This document shows positions 1 through 11,406 of a stretch of 64,000 nt of DNA, piece by piece. The position numbers and the translations under genes were made by a program. The notes under the pieces were generated by a model that did not search any database, was not told the origin of the DNA, and worked only from the letters and a program-made list of their open reading frames with translations. The DNA comes from Aplidium turbinatum (Eukaryota; Chordata; Ascidiacea; Aplousobranchia; Polyclinidae). The DNA lies in the NCBI GenBank assembly GCA_918807975.1, contig OU964935.1, forward strand, positions 5,419,823 through 5,483,822, read 5' to 3'. The first letter of the stretch is position 1, and every line of letters begins with the position of its first letter.

Positions 1-2275
1 AAGCACAAGCATAGATCTAACCAACTAAATTAATACCAAGTCCCAAAATACTACTAGCTCCATCTGGTGGCCACCTAAACTTGACCAAATTCAAACCATC
101 ACCAAAACTTCATTTTAAATGATAAACAATCTAAATTAAATCCAATTAAAAGAACATGTTACTGTTGATTGAAGTGCTAACTTTCATTGTTATATCTTAT
201 TTAATATGCGCGCAATCGTTGTTTGAAGACAGCCCCCCAACGAAGATTTTGCCCAATGCATTTCAATCGCGAATCGATCCTCTTCCAGTTCACGCCCTGC
301 GTGTTCACGATAATTAATTGTCTCCCACTTATTCATTTCTTGCTCAATTTCAACAGATTTGCTATCGTTGAAAAGCACAAGAATAGATCTAACCAACTAA
401 ATTAATACTAAGTCCCAAAATACTACTAGCTCCATCTGGTGGCCACCTAAACTTGACCAAATTCAAACCATTATCAAAAGTTTATTTGCAATGATAAAAA
501 CATTAAACGACAAACAATTAAAAGAACATGTTACTGTTTATTGAAGTGCTAACTTTCATTTTTATACCTTATTTAATATATGAGCAATCGTTGTTCGAAG
601 ACAGCCCCCCAACGAAGCTTTTGCCCAATGCATTTCAATGGCGAATCGATCCTCTTCCAGTTCACGCCCTGCGTGATCAATGGTGAATCGATCGTCTTCC
701 AGTTCACGCCCTGCATGTTCACGATAATTAATTGTCTCCCATTTATTCATTTCTAGCTCAATTTCAACAGATTTGCTATCGTTGAAAAGCACAAGCATAG
801 ATCTAACCAACTAAGTTATAACCAAGTCCCAAAATACTACTAGCTCCATCTGGTGGCCACCTAAACTTGACCAAAATCAAACCATTATCAAAAGTTTATT
901 TGCAATGATAAAAACATTAAACGACAACCAATTAAAAGAACATGTTACTGTTTATTGAAGTGCTAACTTTCATTTTTATACCCTAATTAATATATGAGCA
1001 ATCGTTGTTCGAAGACAGTCCCCCAACGAAGCTTTTGCCCAATGCATTTCAATGGCGAATCGTTCGTCTTCCAGTTCACGCCCTGCGTGATCAATAGCGA
1101 ATCGATCGTCTTCCAGTTCAAGCCCTGCATGTTCACGATAATTAATTGTCTCCCATTCATTCATTTCTTGCTCAATTTCAACAGATTTGCTATCGTTGAA
1201 AAGCACAAGCATAGATCTAACCAACTAAGTTAATACCAAGTCCCAAAATGCTAATAGCTCCATCTAGTGGCCACCTAAACTTGACCACATGCAAACCATC
1301 ACCAAAACTTCATTTTAAATGATAAACAATCTAAATTAAATCCAATTAAAAGAACATGTTACTGTTTATTGAAGGGCTAACTTTCATTTTTGTATCTTAT
1401 TCAATATGCGCGCAATCGTTGTTCGAAGACAGCCCCCCAACGAAGCTTTTGCCCAATGCATTTAAATGGCGAATCGATCGTCTTCCAGTTCACGCCCTGC
1501 ATGTTCACGATAATTAATTGTCTCCCATTTATTCATTTTTTGCTCAATTTCAACAGATTTGCTATCGTTAAAAAGCACAAGCATAGATCTAACCAACTAA
1601 ATTAATACCAAGTCCCAAAATACTACTAGCTCCATCTGGTGGCCACCTAAACTTGACCAAATTCAAACCATTATCAAAAGTTTATTTGGAAGGATAGGAA
1701 CATTAAACGACAGCCATTTAAAAGAACATGTTACTGTTTATTGAAGTGATAACTTTCATTTTTGTATCTTATTCAATATGCGCGCAATCGTTGTTCGAAG
1801 ACAGCCCCCCAACAAAGCTTTTGCCCAATGCATTTCAATAGCGAATCGATCCTCTTCCAGTTCACGCCCTGCATGTTCACGATAATTAATTGTCTCCCAT
1901 TTATTCATTTTTTGCTCAATTTCAACAGATTTGCTATCGTTAAAAAGCACAAGCATAGATCTAACCAACTAAATTAATACCAAGTCCCAAAATACTACTA
2001 GCTCCATCTGGTGGCCACCTAAACTTGACCAAATTCAAACCATTATCAAAAGTTTATTTGGAAGGATAGGAACATTAAACGACAGCCATTTAAAAGAACA
2101 TGTTACTGTTTATTGAAGTGCTAACTTTCATTTTTGTATCTTATTCAATATGCGCGCAATCGTTGTTCGAAGACAGCCCCCCAACGAAGCTTTTGCACAA
2201 TGCATTTCAATTACGAATCGATCGTCTTTCTGGATTCACATTGCGTGATCGCGATAATTAATTGTGTCCCATTTA
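1..2275. repeat. Left array of 372/414-bp tandem units, inverted relative to 6148-7666
   Basis: Five full tandem units plus part of a sixth, cut by the window's left edge. Spacing between equivalent points is 372, 414, 414 and 372 bp; the longer units contain a 42-bp internal duplication. Each unit holds a 68-82-codon minus-strand frame, a possible AATAAA shortly after it, and the landmark TCTGGTGGCCACCTAAACTT. The third unit is essentially identical to the first full unit of the right-hand array read on the other strand, and the unit order is mirrored. The two arrays therefore behave as long inverted arms around the Merlin transposase at 3036-4997. Confidence 0.9.
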
Positions 2276-3035
2276 TATTGAAAAAATGCTAAAGTCATAG
2301 AAAGTATTAGGATCAGGCACACAAATAGCCTAGTTGGTGGTGTGATGGCTTGTCCGAATCAAGTAATGTAACAAACACTGATCAATAGGAAAGCGATGTG
2401 TGCTCTAGAGCGGTGTAGAACTTTGATCCTTTGGGAGGTCGTGGAAGAATTCTTGTCACTCGGCCCTCAGTCGACATCTATTGGAAAAGCTCGGTTGAGG
2501 AAGCAAGTGATGTCAGCTCCAAGTGCAGGAGCCAGAAAATTGTTCCTATTTGGATGGAGAAACCTCTGCAAATAATAAAAAGCAACAACAACCAGCGAGA
2601 CAGTGGGTGCGGATACTTATGTTTTGTTCAATGCTTAGCCAAGAAATTTTTTCGCAACACATAGGCTAAGCCTAATAAACCTAGGCTTAAATATGGATCA
2701 AAGGTAAGTAACGAAACCGTAATGAAATGACTTGGGCTTGCATTCTCGTGTTCTTTCATTACCACACGAAGTCTTTTTCCCAAAGGCATCCGTGTGTGTA
2801 AACAAAATGATTCATAGGTCCAAACCTTAAACGTTAACACACAAAAATCATGTTACAAACGTAAGTTAAAAAAATTATTTTGTTTCATGTGACATTGCAC
2901 TTTTTTTAGCCTAGTTTGTTTGTTATAGAATAAATATCACAAAGTAGGCTATGTGGGCAGCAACTCTTTTTTATCATTAGTTAGCCCTGAAAAGGGCTGT
3001 TTTTTTTTTTTTTTGGCAAATGGACGATGTGGCGG
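2276..3035. other. Interval inside the Merlin-containing element, no gene seen
   Basis: Lies between the left array and the 3' exon of the Merlin transposase. Contains AT-rich unique-looking sequence, with short A-rich tails near 2575 and a T-run near 3000. An open frame at 2431-2664 has no recognisable domain and no splice context; I do not call it a gene. Confidence 0.5.
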
Positions 3036-4997
3036 CTACAGTAAGGGGTAGGACTCCCTTATGGCGCGGAGAACTTCCGGAAAATGTCGTCCCCGTGGAA
3101 ACTGATGTCGCCACATAAATTCATCAAGATACTCAGGTATCATGGGCCTTGTGGTGCCACCCATTCTTTTAAATTTCCGTTTACAATTCAGCCACAGGTT
3201 TTCAATGTGGTTCGTATGAACCCCTGTGGCCGAAACATAATGATGGTGATGGTTGACCGTTTGGTGGCGATATCCAAGATCTAAAAAATACGAAAGCAAC
3301 TTTAAATAAATTTCAGCCTAAAATGCTTGCTGCAACGGTTTCCAAATAGAAATAACAAAAACATGTTAAATTGTTAAATTTATTTTTAATGGATGCATAA
3401 TTGTTTTGGCATGAGCCATCGTGCTTTTTGAAAAGGAGCTGTGCAGTTAAGTGGCGAGGTCAGTTGATTTTTTTTTCTGCTCCCAAAGTAACTTTAAATG
3501 GTTAATTGTTGTTAACAGTTTCTACACTATGAATAAGTTGTATCAAGTGGGACCTGGCATGACAGTTTAAGCCAAATGGTTGGGTCTGATGCTATCACAA
3601 CAGAAAAGTACACATTGTACTGTGATATGTCTTCAGACAAGCTAAACACAAACTGGTGGTTGAATGACCAATGGGACTGTGCAAGCAATCACTTTTGGGA
3701 CATATTCCTACGTTATTTTAAGGCTGAAAGAAATTTTTTTCACTTAAAAAGTATTTTTCACTAGGGATGTAGATAAGAGCTACTGCTTTATTTTGTACAA
3801 TCTTGAAAAGCCTTATTACACTACACTTTGCTATAGATCATGGCAAAAGTATATACCTTTTTAGATTTCAATTCATTGAACCTTTAAAGTGTCTTATTTT
3901 ATCATGTCTGAAAAGAAAAGCGGGTCTATTTATTGATGAAAACCAAGAAAACAAGTTCTGCTTCTTTTCTCTTGAGTCTCTTTCATTCCATCATACCCTT
4001 GACAATCAATTGATGTATCTAGAAAAGTGTCTCCTGGGACATAACCCCTTGTCCCATTGATCATGTATGTAAGCAACCTATGGGACAGTTGTCTGACACT
4101 TTTTAATGATGAAAAAAAAACAATAAAGAATATTAGCCTACAGTCATCACTGTTTTGATTTCATGTTAAGAAACAATGACTAAACTTTGCAATAAAATTG
4201 CTTTAGTTCATGATTTGCTTTAAAATAACGTTTTTTTAGAAATAATGTCATATTCGTCCCATAGGTGCCACATCTCCCCTACACATTTTTACTCTCAGTA
4301 CACCTAGTCTACACAAATGTTTAATCTACATGCATTTTATGTACTTCATCCAATCCATTTAATGTTTAACATAATCTACGTTAAGTGTTTACATGTTAGT
4401 GTAGCCTATGTCATTTTAAAATAGAACTACAAGAAACACTCACTAGACAAGTTAGAGTATGCACCCCATTCATCGGAATGAATCTCTGTTCCTGGTGCGA
4501 TGTGGCGTAGAATTTCTGCCTCCAGTGTAGCCCTGTCCCGCCGCGGTACCATTACAATGAAGCATTCTCTAATAGCACAATTTTACTAGGGATATCTACA
4601 GGCATTGAGGTGCAAAAGAACGTGCCCTAAGGAGGGTAGGTTAAATAAAAGTGTTGTCAAATATTCCTTCAAATCCCAAGCCCAAGTGATATTGCTCACC
4701 TGCTCGAACGTAGTTGACTAGGCGTAGGCCTAGTTGTAGGGGGTAAACATGCACATAATATATAACTTACTTTGTTGTGGTGTCAATCCCGCCGAAGATC
4801 CACTGCTGTGGCACTGGGCGCCCTTGTGAATCTCCTGGTTTTCGTCTGGCCACCAAGGACTCATCGATAGCGACGATGTGGCCAGGTCCACCGATTTGAT
4901 GCTGATTCCTCAACAAATCCTCCGAACAGACCTGTACGTTATCAACAAATGGCAAATATTCGTGTTCATCAATAGTGATGGTGTGGCATGAAGCCAC
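3036..4997 (-). CDS. Merlin (IS1016/IS1595-like) DDE transposase, three visible exons
   Basis: Cut-and-paste transposase of the Merlin superfamily, related to bacterial IS1595/ISXO2 enzymes. The exons read 4997-4771, 4568-4444 and 3280-3036 on the minus strand, with GT donors and AG acceptors that keep frame (phases 2 and 1). The first exon has GGPGHIVAIDES (first catalytic D) followed by WIFGG. The second has HSDEWGAYSNL (second D). The third has GVHTNHIENLW (catalytic E), then YLDEFMWR near the C terminus. All three acidic residues are present and I see no stop inside the exons. The N-terminal part upstream of about 4997 is not assigned; the frame stays open but does not match the family clearly. 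The intron 3281-4443 is long (1.16 kb) and carries a small LINE-like fragment near 3950-4020. The inverted arrays on both sides suggest this gene drives that element. Confidence 0.85.
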
Positions 4998-5045
4998 ATA
5001 GTAGCCTATGCTTTTCGTACAAGCACGAATGTTTGTAGTTCCAAA

Positions 5046-6147
5046 AGCGTTTGTGTTTGAATGTTTTGCTTGGAGACCCAGGGCCTATGAGAGGGGGATA
5101 CTGAGGGTACGGCGTACCCTTGAGGGCCCAGGCCTGTGATTGTTGGGAGGCCCAAAATTGTGATTTTATACTTTACGCGAAAACATGATGGTTAAAACCA
5201 CCCTAAACGACTAAATTCAAGCATAAAAGTTGTTATCATTTAGTCCTGGGGGGCCCGTAATGTAGCAAAAAGGCCCGGAGAAGTAATTGAGTGCATTGCG
5301 CGCAAATTAGGGGCCCAAAGTGGTGATTTAATGCTTTACGTGCAAAAATGTTCCATTTTAAAGCACCCAAAATTAAATCGTAAAAGTTGGTTTTTCTCCT
5401 GTTCGGTTAGGACATAGGGAAGCAAAAGCAGGGTTGAGAAAAACTCGGGCTTTTCTTAAAAAGCTCGGGTGTTTTTGGGCTTTTTTGTGTTTTTTTAAAA
5501 TTATTTGAAAAAGGTAGTTTCACGCTTATTTCACTTCAAAATGAATTTAGAAGTTGGAGCAAGAGCCGAAGTGAATACTTTCGGAGCAGGAACGGAACCG
5601 AGTCAAAAAAAAGTAACTTCGTTCACCTCTGCTAGGCATGTGGTGAATACAAAAGTTAATGAAGAAAGCTTATTGGTCAGACGATTAATTTGATGATGTT
5701 TTGACAAGATGTTACGTTTGAGCCTTGGTAGAGAGCTTGACTTGTTGTACCGCAGATACATATAACACTCAGTAACGTTAGTGGATTTAACATTTTTTAT
5801 TAAACACACAAAAAAACAAGAAAAAACTACTAAATCCAACGTTTTCGACACCAAATCATAGTGTCCTCATCAGGACTAATTATAGGCTACATCTAAGAGA
5901 AATAAATGAATGAATTTGAAAATTTTGCATTAAAGCTGTAAGCTACAAGCGACACCTCTCAACAGCACCGGCATCAACAACTGACACACGAATTCAATGC
6001 AGGATAGCTTACGCAATTGGCGAGGAATAATTGGCGAGGAACAGATCACATGATAGGCTATGTACAACACAAAACACTAAATAATAGTTTTATTGCAGCC
6101 TGATGCTATTATTGCGCACAGATGACCAATTTTGCAGTAAAATGTTG
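5046..6147. other. Spacer with GC-patch direct repeats and a Penelope-like stem-loop
   Basis: No gene supported. 5090-5410 holds two diverged direct copies of a block rich in GGGCCC with TTTACGYG motifs. 5841-5873 on the minus strand has a hammerhead-like core (see findings). The remainder, 5880-6147, is AT-rich and featureless to my eye. Confidence 0.5.
5841..5873 (-). ncRNA. Hammerhead-ribozyme-like stem-loop
   Basis: Minus strand reads CTGATGAG, then GACAC, a 9-base loop, GTGTC and GAAA. This resembles the hammerhead core (CUGAUGA, stem II, GAAA). It carries one extra G before the stem compared with the textbook core, so activity is doubtful. Such motifs are known in the pseudo-LTRs of Penelope-like elements; the neighbouring sequence could be such a remnant. 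Stems I and III were not resolved. Confidence 0.35.
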
Positions 6148-7666
6148 AAATGCATTGGGCAAAAGCTTCGTTGGGGGGCTGTCTTCGAACAACGATTGCG
6201 CGCATATTGAATAAGATACAAAAATGAAAGTTAGCACTTCAATAAACAGTAACATGTTCTTTTAATTGGATTTAATTTAGATTGTTTATCATTTAAAATG
6301 AAGTTTTGGTGATGGTTTGCATGTGGTCAAGTTTAGGTGGCCACTAGATGGAGCTATTAGCATTTTGGGACTTGGTATTAACTTAGTTGGTTAGATCTAT
6401 GCTTGTGCTTTTCAACGATAGCAAATCTGTTGAAATTGAGCAAGAAATGAATGAATGGGAGACAATTAATTATCGTGAACATGCAGGGCTTGAACTGGAA
6501 GACGATCGATTCGCTATTGATCACGCAGGGCGTGAACTGGAAGACGAACGATTCGCCATTGAAATGCATTGGGCAAAAGCTTCGTTGGGGGACTGTCTTC
6601 GAACAACGATTGCTCATATATTAATTAAGGTATAAAAATGAAAGTTAGCACTTCAATAAACAGTAACATGTTCTTTTAATTGGTTGTCGTTTAATGTTTT
6701 TATCATTGCAAATAAACTTTTGATAATGGTTTGATTTTGGTCAAGTTTAGGTGGCCACCAGATGGAGCTAGTAGTATTTTGGGACTTGGTTATAACTTAG
6801 TTGGTTAGATCCCTGCTTGTGCTTTTCAACGATAGCAAATCTGTTGAAATTGAGCAAGAAATGAATAAATGGGAGACAATTAATTATCGTGAACATGCAG
6901 GGCGTGAACTGGAAGACGATCGATTCACCATTGATCACGCAGGGCGTGAACTGGAAGAGGATCGATTCGCCATTGAAATGCATTGGGCAAAAGCTTCGTT
7001 GGGGGGCTGTCTTCGAACAACGATTGCTCATATATTAAATAAGGTATAAAAATGAAAGTTATCACTTCAATAAACAGTAACAAGTTCTTTTAATTGGTTG
7101 TCGTTTAATGTTTTTATCATTGCAAATAAACTTTTGATAATGGTTTGAATTTGGTCAAGTTTAGGTGGCCACCAGATGGAGCTAGTAGTATTTTGGGACT
7201 TGGTATTAATTTAGTTGGTTAGATCTATGCTTGTGCTTTTTAACGATAGCAAATCTGTTAAAATTGAGCAAGAAATGAATAAATGGGAGACAATTAATTA
7301 TCGTGATCATGCAGGGCGTGAATTGGAAGACGATCGATTCGCCATTGAAATGCATTGGGCAAAAGCTTCGTTAGGGGGCTGTCTTCGAACAACGATTGCG
7401 CGCATATTGAATAAGATATAACAATGAAAGTTAGCACTTCAATAAACAGTAACATGTTCTTTTAATTAGATTTGATTTAGATTGTTTATCATTTAAAATG
7501 AAGTTTTGGTGATGGTTTGAATTTGGTCAAGTTTAGGTGGCCACCAGATGGAGCTAGTAGTATTTTGGGACTTGGTATTAATTTAGTTGGTTAGATCTAT
7601 GCTTGTGCTTTCCAACAATAGCAAATTTGTTGAAATTGAACAAGAAATGAATGAATGGGAGACAAT
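6148..7666. repeat. Right array of 414/372-bp units, inverted copy of the left array
   Basis: Three full units (frames at 6387-6635, 6801-7049 and 7215-7421 on the plus strand) plus partial units at both ends. The spacing is 414 bp. Unit order mirrors 190-1224: the two 82-codon units with the 42-bp duplication, then a 68-codon unit. The left array has two extra units on its inner side. The array stops abruptly near 7666 where a LINE tail starts. Confidence 0.9.
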
Positions 7667-7947
7667 TTCCTTCTGGTGTATTTCGTTCCATTTCCACCCC
7701 GCACTTCCTCCTTCATAATAGTCCATTCCAATGTGTGACGTCATCATTTTGTCTGGTTGACCAACAGGGCGTCTTGTGGAAGAGCACCCATAATTTTTCA
7801 TTCAGGCATGTTTTAAACCTTTCAAGGTTTTGCCACCTTTTCCCGTTCATTAACGTGCTGGTAGGTCTATATCGATTTTTGTAGTTAGTATCTTTTTCGT
7901 CCCGGACGCGTAAGTGACGAAAAATAAAATGTTTGATTGATTGATGT
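7667..7947 (+). mobile_element. 5'-truncated LINE 3' end
   Basis: The block 7780-7945 matches, in reverse, 45093-45245, which is the 3' tail of a LINE with a recognisable reverse-transcriptase C-terminal region. Shared landmarks are ACCTTTCAAGG, TTTCGTCCCGGACG and the terminal ATTGATTGATTG-type tail. No coding part remains here. The junction with the tandem array at 7666 suggests 5' truncation on insertion. Confidence 0.65.
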
Positions 7948-8372
7948 GACCGTGTTTGCCGAACGAAGCATTACATTTTTGCTCTCAACAACAAGTAGTT
8001 ATATACAATGTTTCTTTTAAAAAAATGGTAATGGCATGTAAATGTAATGCAACTCAAATTAAAAATTGACTACAAAAGTGCACTTTGGGTCAAAATGTAG
8101 TTAAAAAATAAAAATAAATAAAAAAAAGAAACGCTGCCGGGTAGTATCGAACTCAGTCCCTCTAGTATAGGAGCCTGCGACGTAACGCACGCGCCACGTA
8201 ACGAGTTGTATAAAATGATCGAATTAGAAGTTATATACGCGCTTCTCGTCTTTTGCTTTGAAAGAGAAAAAGAAAAAAAGTGACTGTATAATGACGTCAT
8301 GACGGTCAAATAGTGTTTCAGATTCAAAGACCGGCGCCGGTCAAATAGCCACTGCCTAATATTTAGGCCAAA
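7948..8372 (-). repeat. SINE-like repeat, minus strand
   Basis: Inverted relative to 54712-55085. On the minus strand it carries GAGTTCGATACTACCC, a good RNA polymerase III box B, preceded by GTGGCGCGTGCG as a weak box A. It also shares the block ending in GCCGAACGA with the second copy. Contains the palindromic core TGACGTCA. Confidence 0.55.
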
Positions 8373-8418
8373 TATCTTATCAGGAATTACCAATTTATTG
8401 CTTTTGCATGTTTTTCAG

Positions 8419-9148
8419 GGATGCAACCTAATTCGTACCATGAACAATTCGTACCGTCAGTTCGTACCTTGAAAAGATCGAGAGAAAAAAATTAAACAAA
8501 GTCGCTGATCGCAGTTTCCGCAAACATTTTAAAATTTTCCACAAACAAACATAAACTCTTAGGACCATTACCAGAAATTTTAAAATGTTTGCGGAAACTC
8601 CGATCAACCTTAACCCTTTTAAAATGTTTGCGGAAACTGTGATCAGCGACTTCGGCAAACTCTTAAGATCATTACTGGAAATTTTAAAATGTTTGCTGAA
8701 ACTGCGGAAAAATGGAAACTGCGATCAGCGATGTTCTATTTTTTCTCTCGATCTTTTCAGTTTGTTTGTTAGCAGAAACACCCTAAACCCAAACCCTTTT
8801 AAAATGTTTGCGAAAACTCCGATCAACTTTAACCCTAACCCTTTTAAAATGTTTGCGGAAACTGCAATCAGCGACTTCAGCAAACTCTTAGGATCATTAC
8901 CGGAAATTTTAAAATGTTTGCGGAAAAATGGAAACTGCGATCAGCGATGTTCTATTTTTTTCTCTCGATCTTTTCAGTTTGTTTGTTTGCGGATACCGAT
9001 ACCTAACCGATACTCTGATACCCTAACCCTTTTAAATGTTTGCGGAAACTGCGATCAGCGACTTCGGTTTTTTTTATTTTTTCTCTCGATCTTTTCAAGG
9101 TACGAACTGACGGTACGAATTGTTCATGGTACGAATTAGGTTGCACCC
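8419..9148. mobile_element. Non-autonomous TIR transposon, 9-bp TSD (MULE-like)
   Basis: Flanked by the exact 9-bp direct repeat GTTTTTCAG (8410-8418 and 9149-9157). The inverted ends start GGATGCAACCTAATTCGTAC and its reverse complement (GGG variant), and match over about 70 bp, to GAAAAGATCGAGAGAAAAA. The interior repeats the block AAAATGTTTGCGGAAACT about seven times, interspersed with CCCTAACCC-like strings. It has no coding capacity. A 9-bp duplication fits Mutator-like elements, or Merlin at the upper limit. Another member is 38928-40731. Confidence 0.85.
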
Positions 9149-9248
9149 GTTTTTCAGTACCTTCTGATGATCCTTATTTACAGTCATGTCCATATTAATT
9201 AACTCAAGCAGGAAAAAGCATACAATTTCAGTTATTCAACGTTTTTAT

Positions 9249-9551
9249 TTATTTTACACAATACATTTCAAAACCCGGTGTTAATAACTTGTGTGACCAC
9301 CTCGAATTCTTAAGCACCTCTTTCACACGCTTTGGCATCGATTCAACAAGCCTTTTGCAGTTTTTTTGGATTTCTGGGTCTTTATACCATACTTGAATAA
9401 TGGCCTCTATGAGTTTGGTTTTTGTGGTGCAATCGAGTTTTTGCAAACGAGGTTTCAAAATTGACCAAAGGTTTTCTATTGGGTTGAGATCAGGAGAATT
9501 TCCAGGCCAATCTAGAACGTTTATCTTAAGTTGATGAAAAACCCTCTTCAT
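9249..9551 (-). pseudogene. Tc1-type transposase, C-terminal 100 aa
   Basis: The C-terminal part of a DD34E-type Tc1 transposase. It shows DWPGNSPDLNPIENLW, where the last E is the third catalytic residue, followed by SMPKRVKEVLKN. The first two catalytic aspartates and the DNA-binding domain are absent because only the 3' half of the element exists. The same region appears in inverse at 11192-11406. Confidence 0.85.
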
Positions 9552-9887
9552 TTGCTTGGATGAATGGCATGAAGCAAGATTTTGCTGAAATACCCCCCAC
9601 CTTCAGGAAATGCCCTTTGCATGTCATGAGTTAAGGTTCGTGTTATCAATTCAGAGTATCGAGCTGAGTTCATTATTACCTCAGTTCATCCTCATTGAGG
9701 GAATGATGAACTCAGCTCGATACCGTACTCTAAATTGATAACACGAACCTTAACTCATGACATGCAAAGGGCATTTCCTAAAGGTGGGGGGTATTTTGGC
9801 AAGATCTTGCTCCATGCCATACATCCAAGCAAATGAAGAGAGTTTTTCATCAACTTAAGATAAACGTTCTAGATTGGCCTGGAAACT

Positions 9888-11182
9888 GGATCCACATCTT
9901 TTTGGCGCTGACAGTTAGGCGCTGGTCTAATAGGCGCGCACACTGTGGCGTCTGGATATTTAGGTGCGGAGCACTGTGGCGCCCGGTAATTTAAGTGCTA
10001 TTCCTAGTGAGGTCTGTAGATTGTATCAGCTTGGCAGGGAGGGGTGTAGGGCAATGCTTTTCACACAAAATATTATATTGAACAGAAAAATATATTGTTT
10101 TGTTAAATGTAGTTCACCTAACGGATCATCAGAAGGTCTTATTCAAATAGAATATTTAATTCGCTCTGCTTTGCCTTTTTGCAAGGCATTGAGCACTTTT
10201 TGTAGTATTAATAGTTTTCATTGTTTTATTGTTTTGTTAATGTGTGTGCGTTGTTGGTCATGGCTTCAGTGAGTGAAGTTGCTTAAACCGGCAATGCTTT
10301 TTCACACAAAATGTTTTTTTGAATGCTTTTTCCGAAACCGGCAATGCTTTTTCACACAAAATGTTATATTGAACAGAAAAATACGTTGTTTTGTTAATGC
10401 ATGTGCGACTGTGCGTTGTTGGTCATGGCTTCAGTGAGCAAAGCTGCTTAAACCGCAATGCTTTTTCACACAAAACATTATATTTTTTAAGCAAAAAGTT
10501 TACGTAATTTAGTCTACAGTCTTTTTGCTCGAGAAATTCCAAAGTAAGGGGTTGCCTAGTCAGTTTTGACTGCCAATTCCAATGAGTAAAAGAAAAAAAA
10601 ATTCACTGCGTCCCCATCTTTAAGAAGTCCTCATCTGATAACTGCACCGCCAAAATATATATTTTTTTAATTAGCCAAAAAAGGACCGGCAAATACTATG
10701 GATCTGCCATCATTTACATTTTTTTGCTTGAAATAGGCTACCTTTTAACCTTGGACGTAAGGATACTTCCTTGGTCATCATGGCAAAAATCCCAACGCGT
10801 GTGTATACGACTATACGTCCGTGGTCGCAAAAGAGTTAACTAAAAATAAACTCAATACTGTTCGGATGCTTGAATATTTTATTGATAAAGCTTTCACCAA
10901 CGCAAACTTGGACTAACAACAAATAAAACAATAATAAATCAATAATACAACAATATATTTTTCTGTTCAATATAACATTTTGTGTGAAAAGCATTGTCGG
11001 TTTAAGCAGCTTCACTCATGGAAGCCATGATATAATTTTCTGGCAAGCTGCCATGCTGATACAATCTACAGACTTTACTAGGAATAGCACTTAAATGACC
11101 GGGCGCCACAGTGCTCCGCACCTAAATATCCAGACGCCACAGTGTGCGCGCCTATTAGACCAGTGCCTAAAAGACTTGCTCC
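9888..11182. mobile_element. TIR element inserted in the Tc1 arm, 9-bp TSD
   Basis: Flanked by CTGGAAACT (9879-9887 and 11183-11191), which interrupts the Tc1 codons for the PGNSPD motif. The ends read GGATCCACATCTTTTTGGCG and, inverted, GGAGCAAGTCTTTTAGGCAC. Inside is a long inverted stretch built on GGCGCC-type motifs (GCGCGCACACTGTGGCGTCT). The interior has three direct copies of a block around GCAATGCTTTTTCACACAAA, also present inverted near 10985. No transposase. Superfamily unassigned; the GG-start and 8-9-bp TSD would suit Merlin or MULE. Confidence 0.75.
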
Positions 11183-11191
11183 CTGGAAACT

Positions 11192-11406
11192 CACCTGACC
11201 GCAACCCTATAGAAAACCTTTGGTCAATTTTGAAGTCTCGTTTGCAAAAACTCAATTGCACCAAAAAAACCAAACTCATAAAGGCCATTATTCAAGTATG
11301 GTATAGAGACCCAGAAATTCAAAAAAACTGCAAAAGGCTTGTTAAATCGATGCCAAAGCGTGTGAAAGAGGTGCTGAAGAATCGAGGTGGTCACACAAGT
11401 TATTAA
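11192..11406 (+). pseudogene. Tc1-type transposase C-terminal fragment, right arm
   Basis: The mirror copy of 9249-9551. It resumes right after the inserted element with NSPDRNPIENLWSILK and ends with RVKEVLKN. The upstream codons (DWPGN) lie at 9871-9887 on the other side of the insertion. The family D is changed to R-containing PDRNP here, so the two arms have diverged slightly. Confidence 0.8.

Noticed and set aside
1-7666. CRISPR-like spaced repeats
   Set aside because: The 372/414-bp units are long contiguous tandem repeats without short repeat-spacer structure, in a eukaryotic genome.
8760-9030. CCCTAACCC strings suggesting interstitial telomere repeat
   Set aside because: They are a few short strings mixed into the internal repeat of a MITE, not a telomeric array.
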